DNA from: Hyphomicrobium sp. NDB2Meth4
GTDB taxonomy: Bacteria; Pseudomonadota; Alphaproteobacteria; Rhizobiales; Hyphomicrobiaceae
NCBI RefSeq assembly: GCF_900117445.1
Contig: NZ_FPEJ01000001.1
Coordinates: 548,501-612,500 of the forward strand
Direction of reading: 5' to 3'
DNA length: 64,000 nt
A program made the translations under genes and the position numbers. The number at the start of each line of letters is the position of its first letter. Positions within the stretch are counted from its first letter, which is position 1. This document shows positions 47,950-56,563 of the stretch, one piece after another. The notes beneath the pieces are model-generated. The model ran no database searches. It was not told where the DNA came from and saw only the letters and a list, made by a program, of their open reading frames with translations.

Positions 47950-48576
47950 ATGTTTGGAATGAGAGAATTTGGAATGGAGCGCGAGGAGCGCCACCACCGC
48001 TGCGCACCCGGGGGCCGGCACGGCCGCATGGGCCGCGGACACGGTCACGGCCACGGCGGCCGCCACGATCGCGATGATCGCGACTGGTTCCGCATCGGCC
48101 GCATGCTCGCCCACGGCGACCTGAAGCTGCTGACCCTCGCTCTGATCGAGGAACAGCCGCGCCACGGCTACGAGCTCATCAAGCTCATCGAGGAGAAGAC
48201 CAGCGGCGCCTACAGCCCGAGCCCCGGCGTCGTCTACCCGACGCTGACGTTTCTGGAGGAAGCCGGATACGCCACCGCCGAAAGCGAAGGCGCCAAAAAA
48301 ACCTACGCCATCACCGACTCCGGCCGCGAGTATCTGACCGAGAACCGCCAGTTCGCCGACATGATCCTCGAGCGTATGGCGGCCATCGGCGAGAAGTTCG
48401 CTCGCAGACGCCGCGAGCGTGACAGCGAACGCGGCGCAGACGTGCCCAAGCTCGTCGCTGCTGCTCTGGAAAATCTGCGCGACGTCGCCGCCAAGCAGCT
48501 CGAACAGAGCGCCGACGCGGAAACCGCTATTGTCGAAATTCTGATGCGCGCCGCCAAGGACATCCGCAGCGCCTGA
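47950..48576 (+). CDS. PadR family regulator with His-rich N-terminus (YqjI-like)
   Basis: 208 residues, ATG preceded by AAAGGA. Residues 14-44 form a metal-binding-type tail (RHHRCAP...GRGHGHGHGGRHDRDDR). The PadR winged helix follows (about 55-135: GDLKLLTLALIEEQPRHGYELIKLIEEKTSGAYSPSPGVVYPTLTFLEEAGY), then a C-terminal helix for dimerisation. This architecture is that of E. coli YqjI, a nickel-responsive repressor of iron homeostasis genes. No yqjH-type reductase is adjacent, so its target, apart from itself, is unknown. Confidence 0.88.
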   Translation: MFGMREFGMEREERHHRCAPGGRHGRMGRGHGHGHGGRHDRDDRDWFRIGRMLAHGDLKLLTLALIEEQPRHGYELIKLIEEKTSGAYSPSPGVVYPTLTFLEEAGYATAESEGAKKTYAITDSGREYLTENRQFADMILERMAAIGEKFARRRRERDSERGADVPKLVAAALENLRDVAAKQLEQSADAETAIVEILMRAAKDIRSA

Positions 48577-48603
48577 TCAGCGACACACTTGGCTCCCCGC
48601 CAG

Positions 48604-48631
48604 AAAAAGCCGGGCCTCTCGGGGTCCGGCT
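48604..48631 (-). terminator. Terminator of fdsD (possibly bidirectional)
   Basis: A 9-bp stem (one G-U) AGCCGGGCC/GGTCCGGCT at 48608-48616 and 48623-48631; read on the minus strand it ends in five T. Lies between the convergent yqjI-like and fdsD genes. Confidence 0.75.
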
Positions 48632-48677
48632 CTTCGGCCTTCGAAACTATGCACTTCCGGGCGATGCCGATCGGCCA

Positions 48678-48986
48678 TTAGCCGCCGTCGCCACCCCCGA
48701 GCGCGAAACTTGGCTCGGCACCCTTCGGCGCATCCGACCGGGTGGGGTCGACGCGCCGCGCATTCGGGCTCTTGCCTCCCTTGAAGTACCCGATCATCGC
48801 TTCCATGCAGAGCGGCTTCAGCCCCTCTCCGCCGTTGTCGATATGCGCCTTCAATGTATTGCGCAGACGCGGCTCCCACGTTGCGTGGATGTGCTTCGCG
48901 ATCCCATCGAGCGCCTCTGATTTAGGATAGACGGCGAAGAAGTCGGTGATCTGGTTCGCCATGCGGACGACGTCGCGGGTTTCCAT
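48678..48986 (-). CDS. fdsD: Formate dehydrogenase subunit delta (FdsD), orphan
   Basis: 102 residues from ATG 48986 with AAGGGA 8 nt upstream. The core METRDVVRMANQITDFFAVYPKSEALDGIAKHIHATWEPRLRNTLKAHIDNGGEGLKPLCMEAM matches the FdsD family, the small subunit of NAD-dependent molybdenum formate dehydrogenases. Residues after ~75 are a Gly/Asp-rich tail. The fdsGBAC partner genes are not in this window, so it stands alone here. Confidence 0.85.
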   Translation of the reverse strand: METRDVVRMANQITDFFAVYPKSEALDGIAKHIHATWEPRLRNTLKAHIDNGGEGLKPLCMEAMIGYFKGGKSPNARRVDPTRSDAPKGAEPSFALGGGDGG

Positions 48987-49168
48987 GGTGTGAATCCCTT
49001 GTGATCCGGGCACCGGTGCAAGGCCCGGACTGATCAGTCTACGCCCCTCCAACCATCCGTCATCGATTCTTGTTCCATGTACGAGCTCTCAGGCCAGCCA
49101 GAGGCCGCCCGCCGAACGCACCGCCAATCGCTCAGATCCAGAAGCTTCGGCAATCGCGCAAGAGCCGA

Positions 49169-49384
49169 TTAGCCTTCAGAGCTCCCATTGCTCCCATTCT
49201 TGGCAATCGTTTTCATCGCGGCGCTGATCTGCTCAAGGACTGCGGGGCACGTGCCAAGGCTGCTCGCTTCCGGATGCTGGCACTGAAGCCGCCAAGCATC
49301 ATGATCGTACTGGAGATTGAGCACGCCATTTGCGGGATCGAAACTGACGGTGAAACCACATTTTCTACAGGTAACTTCGCCCAA
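49169..49384 (-). CDS. Small putative zinc-knuckle protein
   Basis: 71 residues from a TTG with AGGAG 6 nt upstream. It opens MGEVTCRKCGFTVSFDP, a CxxC knuckle, with further cysteines in LQCQHPEASSLGTCP, enough for one zinc site. I do not recognise a family. Called mainly on the ribosome site, cysteine pattern and balanced composition. Confidence 0.5.
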   Translation of the reverse strand: MGEVTCRKCGFTVSFDPANGVLNLQYDHDAWRLQCQHPEASSLGTCPAVLEQISAAMKTIAKNGSNGSSEG

Positions 49385-49537
49385 TCGGCACTCCTATAAA
49401 GGACTGTGTGGACAGAACACCGATTTGCACGACACTGTTTGAGTGGGATCAATGAACGCATCTCAATTTTGGTTGGATCCTTAATTGAAATCGCATGCGC
49501 CGCCGCCCCGCCCCGCCAGCATGACAACGAGCATCCC

Positions 49538-50251
49538 ATGCAGCTGAACCGCCAACCTCTTTATTGCCAGGTAGCCAATGAACTCATTGGGCTTATCGCG
49601 AAAGGGGCTTGGAAGCCGGGTCAAGTGATCCCTAACGAAATCGAACTGGCGAGGAAGCTAGGGGTAAGCACCGGCACGATGCGCAAAGCGCTCGATAAAC
49701 TCGAAGCGAGCCACCTGATCGTCCGGCGCCAAGGGCGTGGCACATTCATTTTAGATCAGACGGGTATCGCCAATCGGCAGCGCTTTGATCTCCTGCGCCT
49801 GGATGACGGCAGCTCCATCCAAGCCATCAGCGAGACGCTCGAGGAGGGCATCGCCAATGCCTCGAAAGACGAGTGCCGTGAGCTGGCGCTCGAACAATCC
49901 GACAAGGTACTTCGTGCCACGAGGGTCAAGAGCCACAACGGCAATCCCTACGTATACGAAGACATCTCAATTGCCGCGAAGCGGTTCCCGGGGATCGATC
50001 TCGATTTGGGGTTAGTCGATTACACTTTGGCTGAGCTGGCGCAGAGATACCGTGTGATTCTGGGGCAGGCCGTCGAACAGCTGACCCTCTGCGAAGTCAC
50101 AGACAAGGTCGCCAACGCGCTGTACGTGAAGGCCCGCTCGGTCGTCCTGAAGCTGCACTTGGTCGCTTATTCGTTCTCGGGCGAGCCGCTCATGCGGCGG
50201 ATCGGATTCTCTCATCTCCCGGACGCGAAGTACGTCGTAAAGATCGACTAG
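49538..50251 (+). CDS. GntR family (HutC-type) transcriptional regulator with UTRA domain
   Basis: 237 residues from ATG 49538 (MQLNRQPLYCQVANELIGLI), the usual family start. Winged helix (about 7-75: PNEIELARKLGVSTGTMRKALDKLEASHLIVRRQGRGTFI) and UTRA effector domain (about 90-235: VYEDISIAAKRFPGIDL...AYSFSGEPLMRRIGFSHLPDAKY). No catabolic operon is adjacent, so the effector and target are unknown. Codon use is less GC-rich than in the flanking housekeeping genes. Confidence 0.9.
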   Translation: MQLNRQPLYCQVANELIGLIAKGAWKPGQVIPNEIELARKLGVSTGTMRKALDKLEASHLIVRRQGRGTFILDQTGIANRQRFDLLRLDDGSSIQAISETLEEGIANASKDECRELALEQSDKVLRATRVKSHNGNPYVYEDISIAAKRFPGIDLDLGLVDYTLAELAQRYRVILGQAVEQLTLCEVTDKVANALYVKARSVVLKLHLVAYSFSGEPLMRRIGFSHLPDAKYVVKID

Positions 50252-50373
50252 CGTTTGCGTCGTTGCCGCACCCATTGGTCGCCGACGCAAACGCTTCACC
50301 CCTACAGATGGCGCGCCGGATCGCGATCGACCGCAAACACGGCGAGGCGTGACCCGGCGGTCGAACCACCCGT

Positions 50374-50679
50374 TCACATCGGCAAGCAGAGCCACGCGCC
50401 GAGGCAGGTATGCGGCGCCGTCGCTTTGCACGCCGTCTGCCACGAACGGCACGTCGTTGTGGTCGGGCCATCTACACACTTCGTGTGGACGGGGCCCTTA
50501 CCCACGCGCCCCTTGCCATAGATGATGTTCGCAAGGCCATGCGTCGCAAACACCTCGGCGATGTCATGCGTCATGGCTTCGCCCAGCCCTTCCACCTTGA
50601 TGCAATCGCCAGCCTGTGCCGTGGCCGCAAACGAGAACATCACCGCCGCGGCGGCCAAGCCCATTTTCAACGCGCGCAT
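50374..50679 (-). CDS. Small secreted cysteine-rich protein
   Basis: 101 residues from ATG 50679 with GGAGG upstream. Signal peptide MRALKMGLAAAAVMFSFAATAQA, then about 78 residues with six cysteines (DCIKVEG, KCVDG, TCRSW, ACKAT, TCLGAW, CLPM) that could form three disulfides. No known family recognised. A longer upstream frame (to 50883) is not supported. Confidence 0.65.
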   Translation of the reverse strand: MRALKMGLAAAAVMFSFAATAQAGDCIKVEGLGEAMTHDIAEVFATHGLANIIYGKGRVGKGPVHTKCVDGPTTTTCRSWQTACKATAPHTCLGAWLCLPM

Positions 50680-51100
50680 GTGCCCCTCCAGAGGACAATT
50701 TATCCCGCGATCGAAACTAGTTAAGCGCGCGGTCCGCCACAACAGATTCACTCTGCGGCAATCAGGGCTGCCTGAAACGAGCTGGACCGCGTGCCGCTTT
50801 TGCCACGCAGCCAGCACCCGGCCGGCCTCGCACCTCATATGACGCTTCGGCGATACTCCCGCGGCCGCCGCGGCTCCACTCAAGTTATGCTAAAGGCGAA
50901 GCGATGCGCCTCGCTCCGGCGGCACGGGTAGACAGCCCCAAATCCTCCTGGCCGGCCCATTAGGTCAGCCCCACCCACGAAAAATACTTAGTCCGTTCGC
51001 AACGCCCGCTACACTATACGCGCGACCTTTCATGGCGATCAGTACACTGATCACGCATGCTCGACCCTTTCGCTGCGACAGCACAGGGATCAGGTCGGAC
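50680..51100. other. Divergent intergenic region
   Basis: About 420 bp between the Cys-rich protein and the polyketide synthase. No gene, repeat or clear promoter seen; the synthase frame is open from 51032. Confidence 0.4.
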
Positions 51101-52216
51101 ATGACGATACACACCGAGCCCGTCGCCGTTCGACGGACCCGAACGCCGAAGGCCGAAGTCGAGGTCGAAATCGCCTCTGTCGCAACCGCCGTGCCCAAGC
51201 ACGTCACCGGGCAAGCCGAAGTCTCCGAGCGCGCCCATAAGATCTATCCGCAGTTTGCCCGCCTCGACGCGCTCTACACCAATACCGGCATCGAGCGCCG
51301 CTACTCCGTCGAGCCGAAGGAATGGTACCTGCGCACGCACACCTGGGAGGAGCGCACAGAAACCTTCCAGCGCAACGCGCTCGACCTCTTGGAACAAGTC
51401 GCGCTCGACGCCGTCGCCCAGGCCGGCCTGTCGCTGAGCGACATCGACACCATCGTCACCAACACCATCACCGGGCTTTCAATCCCCACTCTGGAAGCCC
51501 GTCTGATGAACCGGCTGCCGTTCCGCCCCGACGTTCAGCGCCTGCCCATCTTCGGCTTCGGTTGCGGCGGGGGCGTCGCCGGCTTGTCCCGCGCCGCGCG
51601 CATGGCGCAGGCTCAGCCCGGATCGAACGTGCTGTTCCTAACGGTCGATCTGTGCTCGCTCTGCCTGCGCATCAACGACCCGCGCCTGACGATGTTCGTC
51701 GCCGCGGCGCTGTTCGGCGATGGAGCGGCAGGCGTCGTGCTCCGCAGTCGCGACCGCAACAACCCATCGCACACCCACGGTGGCACCGCGCTCGCGCGCA
51801 TCGGCGCCATCGGCGAGCACACGTGGTCCGGCACCGAGCACATCATGGGCTTTGACATCAAGGACGATGGCTTCGGCATCGTTCTGAGCCCCGACTTGCC
51901 TGCGCTGATGCGCGATCGGCTGATCGAAGGTCTGGTGCCGTTCTTCGTGCGCGAAGGCCTGTCGCCGAATGACTTTCAAGGCCTTCTGCTTCACCCGGGC
52001 GGAAGCAAGCTCCTCACCACGATAGAAAGCACGCTCGGCATCCCGCGCGATCAGCTCCGCTACTCCTGGCAGGTGCTGAGGGACTACGGGAACATGTCGT
52101 CGGCGACAGCGCTATTCGTGCTCAAGGAAGCGATCGCCGATAAAGCCCACGGGCGCTACCTGCTCGCTGCATTCGGCCCCGGCTTCTCCGGCTACTTCGT
52201 CGTCCTCGACCTTTAG
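51101..52216 (+). CDS. Type III polyketide synthase (chalcone synthase-like)
   Basis: 371 residues from ATG 51101 (an in-frame ATG at 51032 would add 23). Catalytic triad: Cys155 (FGFGCGGGVAGLSRAA), His298 (LLLHPGGSKLL) and Asn331 (DYGNMSSATALFVL); C-terminal GPGFSGYFVVLDL resembles the GFGPG loop. Homodimeric CoA-dependent condensing enzyme; bacterial relatives make alkylresorcinols, pyrones or naphthalenes. No methyltransferase or oxidase gene is adjacent, so the product cannot be predicted. Part of the accessory stretch between yqjI-like and priA. Confidence 0.93.
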   Translation: MTIHTEPVAVRRTRTPKAEVEVEIASVATAVPKHVTGQAEVSERAHKIYPQFARLDALYTNTGIERRYSVEPKEWYLRTHTWEERTETFQRNALDLLEQVALDAVAQAGLSLSDIDTIVTNTITGLSIPTLEARLMNRLPFRPDVQRLPIFGFGCGGGVAGLSRAARMAQAQPGSNVLFLTVDLCSLCLRINDPRLTMFVAAALFGDGAAGVVLRSRDRNNPSHTHGGTALARIGAIGEHTWSGTEHIMGFDIKDDGFGIVLSPDLPALMRDRLIEGLVPFFVREGLSPNDFQGLLLHPGGSKLLTTIESTLGIPRDQLRYSWQVLRDYGNMSSATALFVLKEAIADKAHGRYLLAAFGPGFSGYFVVLDL

Positions 52217-52289
52217 CGAGACATCAGCCCCCAACTGCCATCCTCGCACGCCTGTCCGGTTGAGGTAGGCAGTCGCCTCCACTTCCGTC

Positions 52290-52309
52290 ATGGCCGAGAA
52301 GTCGGCCAT
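52290..52309. terminator. Tight hairpin between convergent genes
   Basis: ATGGCCGA-GAAG-TCGGCCAT, an 8-bp perfect stem with a 4-nt loop, 73 bp after the polyketide synthase stop and 95 bp before the end of the convergent gene. No T-tract. Confidence 0.4.
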
Positions 52310-52404
52310 CCACGTCACTATCGGCGCGCTCGACCGTCGCCAGGAAATGCCGGCATCACTCTATGTCCGGCGTCGAGAATGCTGGCGAGCCGCTGCCAGC
52401 CGCA

Positions 52405-52962
52405 TCAGACGTCCGGCGCGCGCGAGCGGCTCAGCCAGATGAAGGCGTAAAAAAACGCCAGCCAGAAACCGATCGACAGACCATAAAAGCCGATGGTGCG
52501 CAGCGACCAGAACGGCCAGGACCCTGCCGACCCGATGGCGAGCACGTTCGGATAAAAGCTGAAGAGCGTGGAGCGCCACCGGTTCCACATCACCGTCGTC
52601 TCGCCCTGGCTCTTTTCGGCTGCCTTGGCATCGTTGAATACGCGGTCGCTATTCCGCTTCAACCACCACCAGGAGTCCTCGTTGGTCAGTTCGAGACCCC
52701 GGCCGGACAGGTTGCGCATGTAGATATACTGAACGTCAGTGGTGTTGCCGCGCGCATCGGGATCGCTGCGGCGCACTTCCGTTCCGGTTATGACGCCCGT
52801 CGTCCACGTTGGACGCGCGTACTCCCATGCGAACCAGAGCGGTACGCCAACGATCAGCGCAGCGATAGCGAAGACGAGACTGTCCCTCCGCCACAGGACG
52901 AAAGCGAGCAGCAGAATAGCGAGCAGGACGATGAAACCGATCGACGTCCAAGCGTAGAGCAT
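52405..52962 (-). CDS. DUF1523-like membrane protein
   Basis: 185 residues. Two N-terminal hydrophobic helices (about 5-25 and 30-46), an extracytoplasmic domain with WTTGVITGTEVRRSDPDARGNTTDVQYIYMRNL and EDSWWWLKRNSDRVFNDAKAA, and a C-terminal hydrophobic segment (about 155-175). The pattern of a TGTEVKR strand followed by a 'NEDxWWxxK' stretch resembles the DUF1523 family of alphaproteobacteria. Function unknown. Confidence 0.7.
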   Translation of the reverse strand: MLYAWTSIGFIVLLAILLLAFVLWRRDSLVFAIAALIVGVPLWFAWEYARPTWTTGVITGTEVRRSDPDARGNTTDVQYIYMRNLSGRGLELTNEDSWWWLKRNSDRVFNDAKAAEKSQGETTVMWNRWRSTLFSFYPNVLAIGSAGSWPFWSLRTIGFYGLSIGFWLAFFYAFIWLSRSRAPDV

Positions 52963-53059
52963 TCTTCAATCCTCACAGGGCGTGTCGCGGGCCGCGATGT
53001 TGGCATACCCGGCTGGCTGAGGCGAAGGCAATTCTCCGCTGAGCGCCGCCAGCTGGAGC

Positions 53060-53113
53060 ATGTCGTCGGCGACGGCTCTGTCCGCGCTTAAGCACGCCCT
53101 CGCCGACAAAGCC
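53060..53113 (+). pseudogene. Remnant of a second type III polyketide synthase
   Basis: Eighteen codons, MSSATALSALKHALADKA, match residues 332-349 of the intact synthase (MSSATALFVLKEAIADKA, 52094-52147) in protein and mostly in DNA. This is the segment right after the catalytic Asn. Nothing recognisable of the enzyme flanks it, so it appears to be a decayed or recombined fragment. The surrounding 52963-53374 region has no other gene. Confidence 0.5.
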
Positions 53114-53374
53114 GCGCGCCGCCGTAAACATTACGCATCGCATAAGAAGCTGTGGTGCTCGAGGCCGAAAGTGATACCGACCTCGAACTGCAACGAAACC
53201 TGGCGTTTTCGTCGGGGCGACGCGGACTTGGCACCCGCTCTCCAATGAAACGCGATCCTGGCGTATTGGCAGAGCCATGCTTCGCATGGACGGCCGGAAT
53301 CCACGCAAGTGTCAGCACCGGGACGGGAGCGGGTTTGGCTTGCCCGCGAGCGCGACTCGGCGTTCCGTCTCCCC

Positions 53375-54085
53375 ATGAGCAAGAAATACAAGGGAAAGAC
53401 CTGCGTATACTGTGGCGGCGTCGGCCTCTCGGAGACGCGCGACCACGTGCTGGCACGCGAATTTGTACTTGAGCGTCATCGCTCAAATCTCCCGGCGGTC
53501 CCGGCCTGTAGGAGGTGCAACAACACCAAGTCGCAGCTCGAATGGGAGCTGACAACTGTGCTTCCCTTCGGCGGTCGGCACTCCGATGCATTGGAAGTTT
53601 TGAGTACAATGGTCCCGAAGCGGCTGCGGGCGAATCAAGCGCTTCGGTCACAGATTACGCGGCATATCGACAAGCCAATTTGGCTACCCACGCCTTGGGG
53701 CAACATGGAGCGCACCAGCATCGTTCCAATCGACACCAAGCAAATTGAGACGTGGGTGTCATTCCTGACGATGGGGCTAATTTGGCACCACTGGCACGTC
53801 ATAGTGGCGAATGAGGTCGATATCGAGCCAATGCTCCTTACAAGCGAAGGTGAGAAGCTCTATGCACCGATGTTCTACTTGAGGGCGTCGCGCCAAGTGC
53901 CGGTCACCTCGATTGGAGGGGATGCCCTGATCTATGAAGGAATGATGGATCGCGCCAATCCCCTCGCCTCACTGTGGCGTTTTGCAGTTTACGGCGGGAT
54001 TCAATTGGGCGGCAACGACCCCCGGGTGAGAGCCTCGACCTACTACGTCAAAGTGATGCCGCGCGCCCAAAATGCGCGTGCATAA
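53375..54085 (+). CDS. HNH nuclease-like protein
   Basis: 236 residues from ATG 53375. The N-terminal part has a treble-clef HNH pattern: C10/C13 (CVYCGG), Asp23-His24 (TRDHVLAREF) and C45/C48 followed by N49-N50 (CRRCNNTKSQLEWE). The rest (about 60-236) is a mixed domain without a family I recognise. Could be a nuclease of a mobile or defence element. Codon use is visibly less GC-biased than in neighbours (many TTG, AAT, CAA), suggesting recent acquisition. Convergent with priA, 14 bp away. Confidence 0.75.
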   Translation: MSKKYKGKTCVYCGGVGLSETRDHVLAREFVLERHRSNLPAVPACRRCNNTKSQLEWELTTVLPFGGRHSDALEVLSTMVPKRLRANQALRSQITRHIDKPIWLPTPWGNMERTSIVPIDTKQIETWVSFLTMGLIWHHWHVIVANEVDIEPMLLTSEGEKLYAPMFYLRASRQVPVTSIGGDALIYEGMMDRANPLASLWRFAVYGGIQLGGNDPRVRASTYYVKVMPRAQNARA

Positions 54086-54099
54086 GAGAAGGCTTGACC

Positions 54100-56352
54100 C
54101 TACAAAAAGCTATACGGATCGATATCGACCGTCAGCCGCACGTCGCCTTTCAACGGCGGCAGATCGGCCAGCCACGCGCGCAAATACGCCTGCACATCGA
54201 TCTCGCGCGGCGCCTTCACCAGCAAGCGCCAACGATGCCGCCCGCGGATCACCGCGATCGGCGCCTCCGCCGGCCCCAACACCTCGATCATCGAAGAGCG
54301 CGGCGCGCGATGCGCGATGTCACGCGCAACGAGCTGCGCCGTCTCTTTTTCGCGCGCGGCAACCACCAGCGCCACCAACCGCCCGAACGGCGGCAGCATT
54401 CCGCGCTGACGCGATTTGATCTCCTGCTCGATGAACGCCTCGCGGTCGCTCTCGATGATCGCCTTCATCACCGGATGATCGGGCATGTACGTCTGCACAT
54501 AGCCGCGCCCTTCCGCCAGCGCACGCCCAGCACGCCCCGTCACCTGATGCAAAAGCTGGAACGTGCGCTCGCCCGCGCGCGGATCGGCGCCCTGCGCCAG
54601 ACCCAGATCGCCATCGACGATCCCCACCGTCGCAAGGTTCGGGAAGTGATGCCCCTTGGCGACGATCTGCGTGCCTATGACGATGTCGATGCCGCCCGCC
54701 TCGATGCTGCGGATGATCTCGCGCATTTCCGTCAGCCCCGGAATGAGATCCGACGACAGCAGCGCCACCTTCGCATCCGGGAACCGCTCGGCCACTTCTT
54801 CCGCAACGCGCTCCACGCCCGGCCCGCACGCAACGAGCGAGCCCGCTTCCCCGCACTTCGGACACTTCTCCGGCAACGCGATGGAAAAGCCGCAGTGATG
54901 GCAATGCAGCCGTCCGCGAAAACGATGTTCCACCAGCGTCGCCGTGCACTGCGGACACTCGATGCGATGGCCGCACGCACGGCACAGCGTTAGCGGCGCA
55001 TATCCACGCCGGTTGAGAAACAGTAGCGTCTGCTGCTTGTCTTCCAGTGTGCGTATCATCGCCTCGACCAGCGGCGGCGCCAGCCACTTGCCCTTTTCCG
55101 GCGGCGTAACGCGCAGATCGATCGCCGTGATGTCCGGCAGCGACGCGCCCGAGAAACGCCCCGGCAGCACCACGTGCCGATAGCGCCCATTGCGCGCGTT
55201 GACGTGCGATTCAATCGACGGCGTCGCCGAAGCCAAGATCACCGGGAAGCCGCCGAGACTGCCGCGCACCACCGCCATGTCGCGCGCCTGGTAATGCACG
55301 CGGTCGTCCTGCTTGTAGCCGCTGTCATGCTCTTCATCGACGATGACGAGGCCGAGGTCTGAAAACGGCAGGAACAGCGCCGACCGCGCACCGACGACGA
55401 CACGCGCCTCCCCATTCGCCGCCTGCCGCCACACGCGACCGCGCTCCGGGCCCGACAGCGCCGAATGCCATTCGACCGGCATCGCGCCGAACCGCCCCGT
55501 GAAGCGGCGCATGAATTGATCGGTCAGCGCAATTTCCGGCAGCATGATCAGCGCCTGATGACCGCGCTCCAGCGTGCGCGCCACCGCCTCGAAATAAACT
55601 TCCGTCTTGCCCGAGCCGGTCACGCCGTCGAGCAGCGACACCGAGAAGTTTCCGCCATCGACCGCCGACCGCAGCGCGTCCACCGCCACCGCCTGCTCCG
55701 GGCTCAGCTCGGTCACGCGATGTTTCGGGTCGGGCACCGGCGGCCGCTTTTCCGGGATCGCCACCTCGACCAGATTGCCCGACTGCACCAGCCCGTCGAT
55801 CACGCCCGTCGAGCATTCCGCCGCCTGCGCCAGTGCCGCCTTGGCGCGGATCGCACCGTCGCCGGCAATGTCCAACGCACGCTGCCGCGCCGGGGTCATC
55901 CGCGCCGGCACCGGCGCATCCGCAACAATCGTCACACCGAAGCGCGGCTTCTGCGGCTCGAACACCGCCCGCGCGCTCATCATCATGCGCACCGTCATGC
56001 CCAGCGGCGCCAGCGTGTACTTCGCTATCCACTCCGCGAACCGCATCGTGATTGGCGGCAGCGGCGGCGCATCGAGCCGACCGGTGATCGTCTTCAATTT
56101 CTTCGGATCGATCGGCTTTTGCGGCTCGCCATTGGGATTGGCAACGGGCCGGTCCCACACCACGCCGATACGGCTCTGCGGGCCGAAGGGCACCATCACG
56201 AAGCAGCCCGGCTCGATCTCCACATCGTCGGGCACGATGTAATCGTACGTCTGGTCGAGTGCGACCGCGAGCACCACCGGCGCCAACCGCAAGGGAGTGG
56301 CCCGCGTCTCGCCATCCAAAGGCTCGAACAGACTCTGCATCGGCGCGCGCAA
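54100..56352 (-). CDS. priA: Primosomal replication protein PriA (helicase)
   Basis: 750 residues. N-terminal 3' DNA-binding domain (about 22-120, DQTYDYIVPDDVEIEPGCFVMVPFGP), helicase with Walker A GVTGSGKTEVYF and Walker B VIVDEEHDSGYKQDD, zinc-binding cysteines CRACGHRIECPQC and CHHCGFSIALPEKCPKCG, and motif V/VI TQIVAKGHHFPNLATVGIVDGD, QVTGRAGRA. Restarts stalled replication forks. Confidence 0.97.
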   Translation of the reverse strand: MRAPMQSLFEPLDGETRATPLRLAPVVLAVALDQTYDYIVPDDVEIEPGCFVMVPFGPQSRIGVVWDRPVANPNGEPQKPIDPKKLKTITGRLDAPPLPPITMRFAEWIAKYTLAPLGMTVRMMMSARAVFEPQKPRFGVTIVADAPVPARMTPARQRALDIAGDGAIRAKAALAQAAECSTGVIDGLVQSGNLVEVAIPEKRPPVPDPKHRVTELSPEQAVAVDALRSAVDGGNFSVSLLDGVTGSGKTEVYFEAVARTLERGHQALIMLPEIALTDQFMRRFTGRFGAMPVEWHSALSGPERGRVWRQAANGEARVVVGARSALFLPFSDLGLVIVDEEHDSGYKQDDRVHYQARDMAVVRGSLGGFPVILASATPSIESHVNARNGRYRHVVLPGRFSGASLPDITAIDLRVTPPEKGKWLAPPLVEAMIRTLEDKQQTLLFLNRRGYAPLTLCRACGHRIECPQCTATLVEHRFRGRLHCHHCGFSIALPEKCPKCGEAGSLVACGPGVERVAEEVAERFPDAKVALLSSDLIPGLTEMREIIRSIEAGGIDIVIGTQIVAKGHHFPNLATVGIVDGDLGLAQGADPRAGERTFQLLHQVTGRAGRALAEGRGYVQTYMPDHPVMKAIIESDREAFIEQEIKSRQRGMLPPFGRLVALVVAAREKETAQLVARDIAHRAPRSSMIEVLGPAEAPIAVIRGRHRWRLLVKAPREIDVQAYLRAWLADLPPLKGDVRLTVDIDPYSFL

Positions 56353-56563
56353 ACTCCCGCGGTGACTGAAAAGCGAATCGAACTGCCAAGCCTAGGCCGC
56401 TGCGACGGCGCCCCCAAGGCGCGGCACCAGCGCGCGGTTGACCCGGCCGCTGGCCGCAACAATTTTCCTTGCCGATACCACAGATTAACTTCGGATCGAG
56501 GGGCTGCAGCTAAGCTGGCGCCGCCCCAGGCATCGCGGGCTCTCTCCAGGAACGCGTTACCCC

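Noticed and set aside
48032-48070. GGCCACGG-type repeats in DNA resembling a short tandem repeat or CRISPR-like pattern
   Set aside because: They encode the His/Gly-rich tail of the YqjI-like regulator; no CRISPR array exists in the window.
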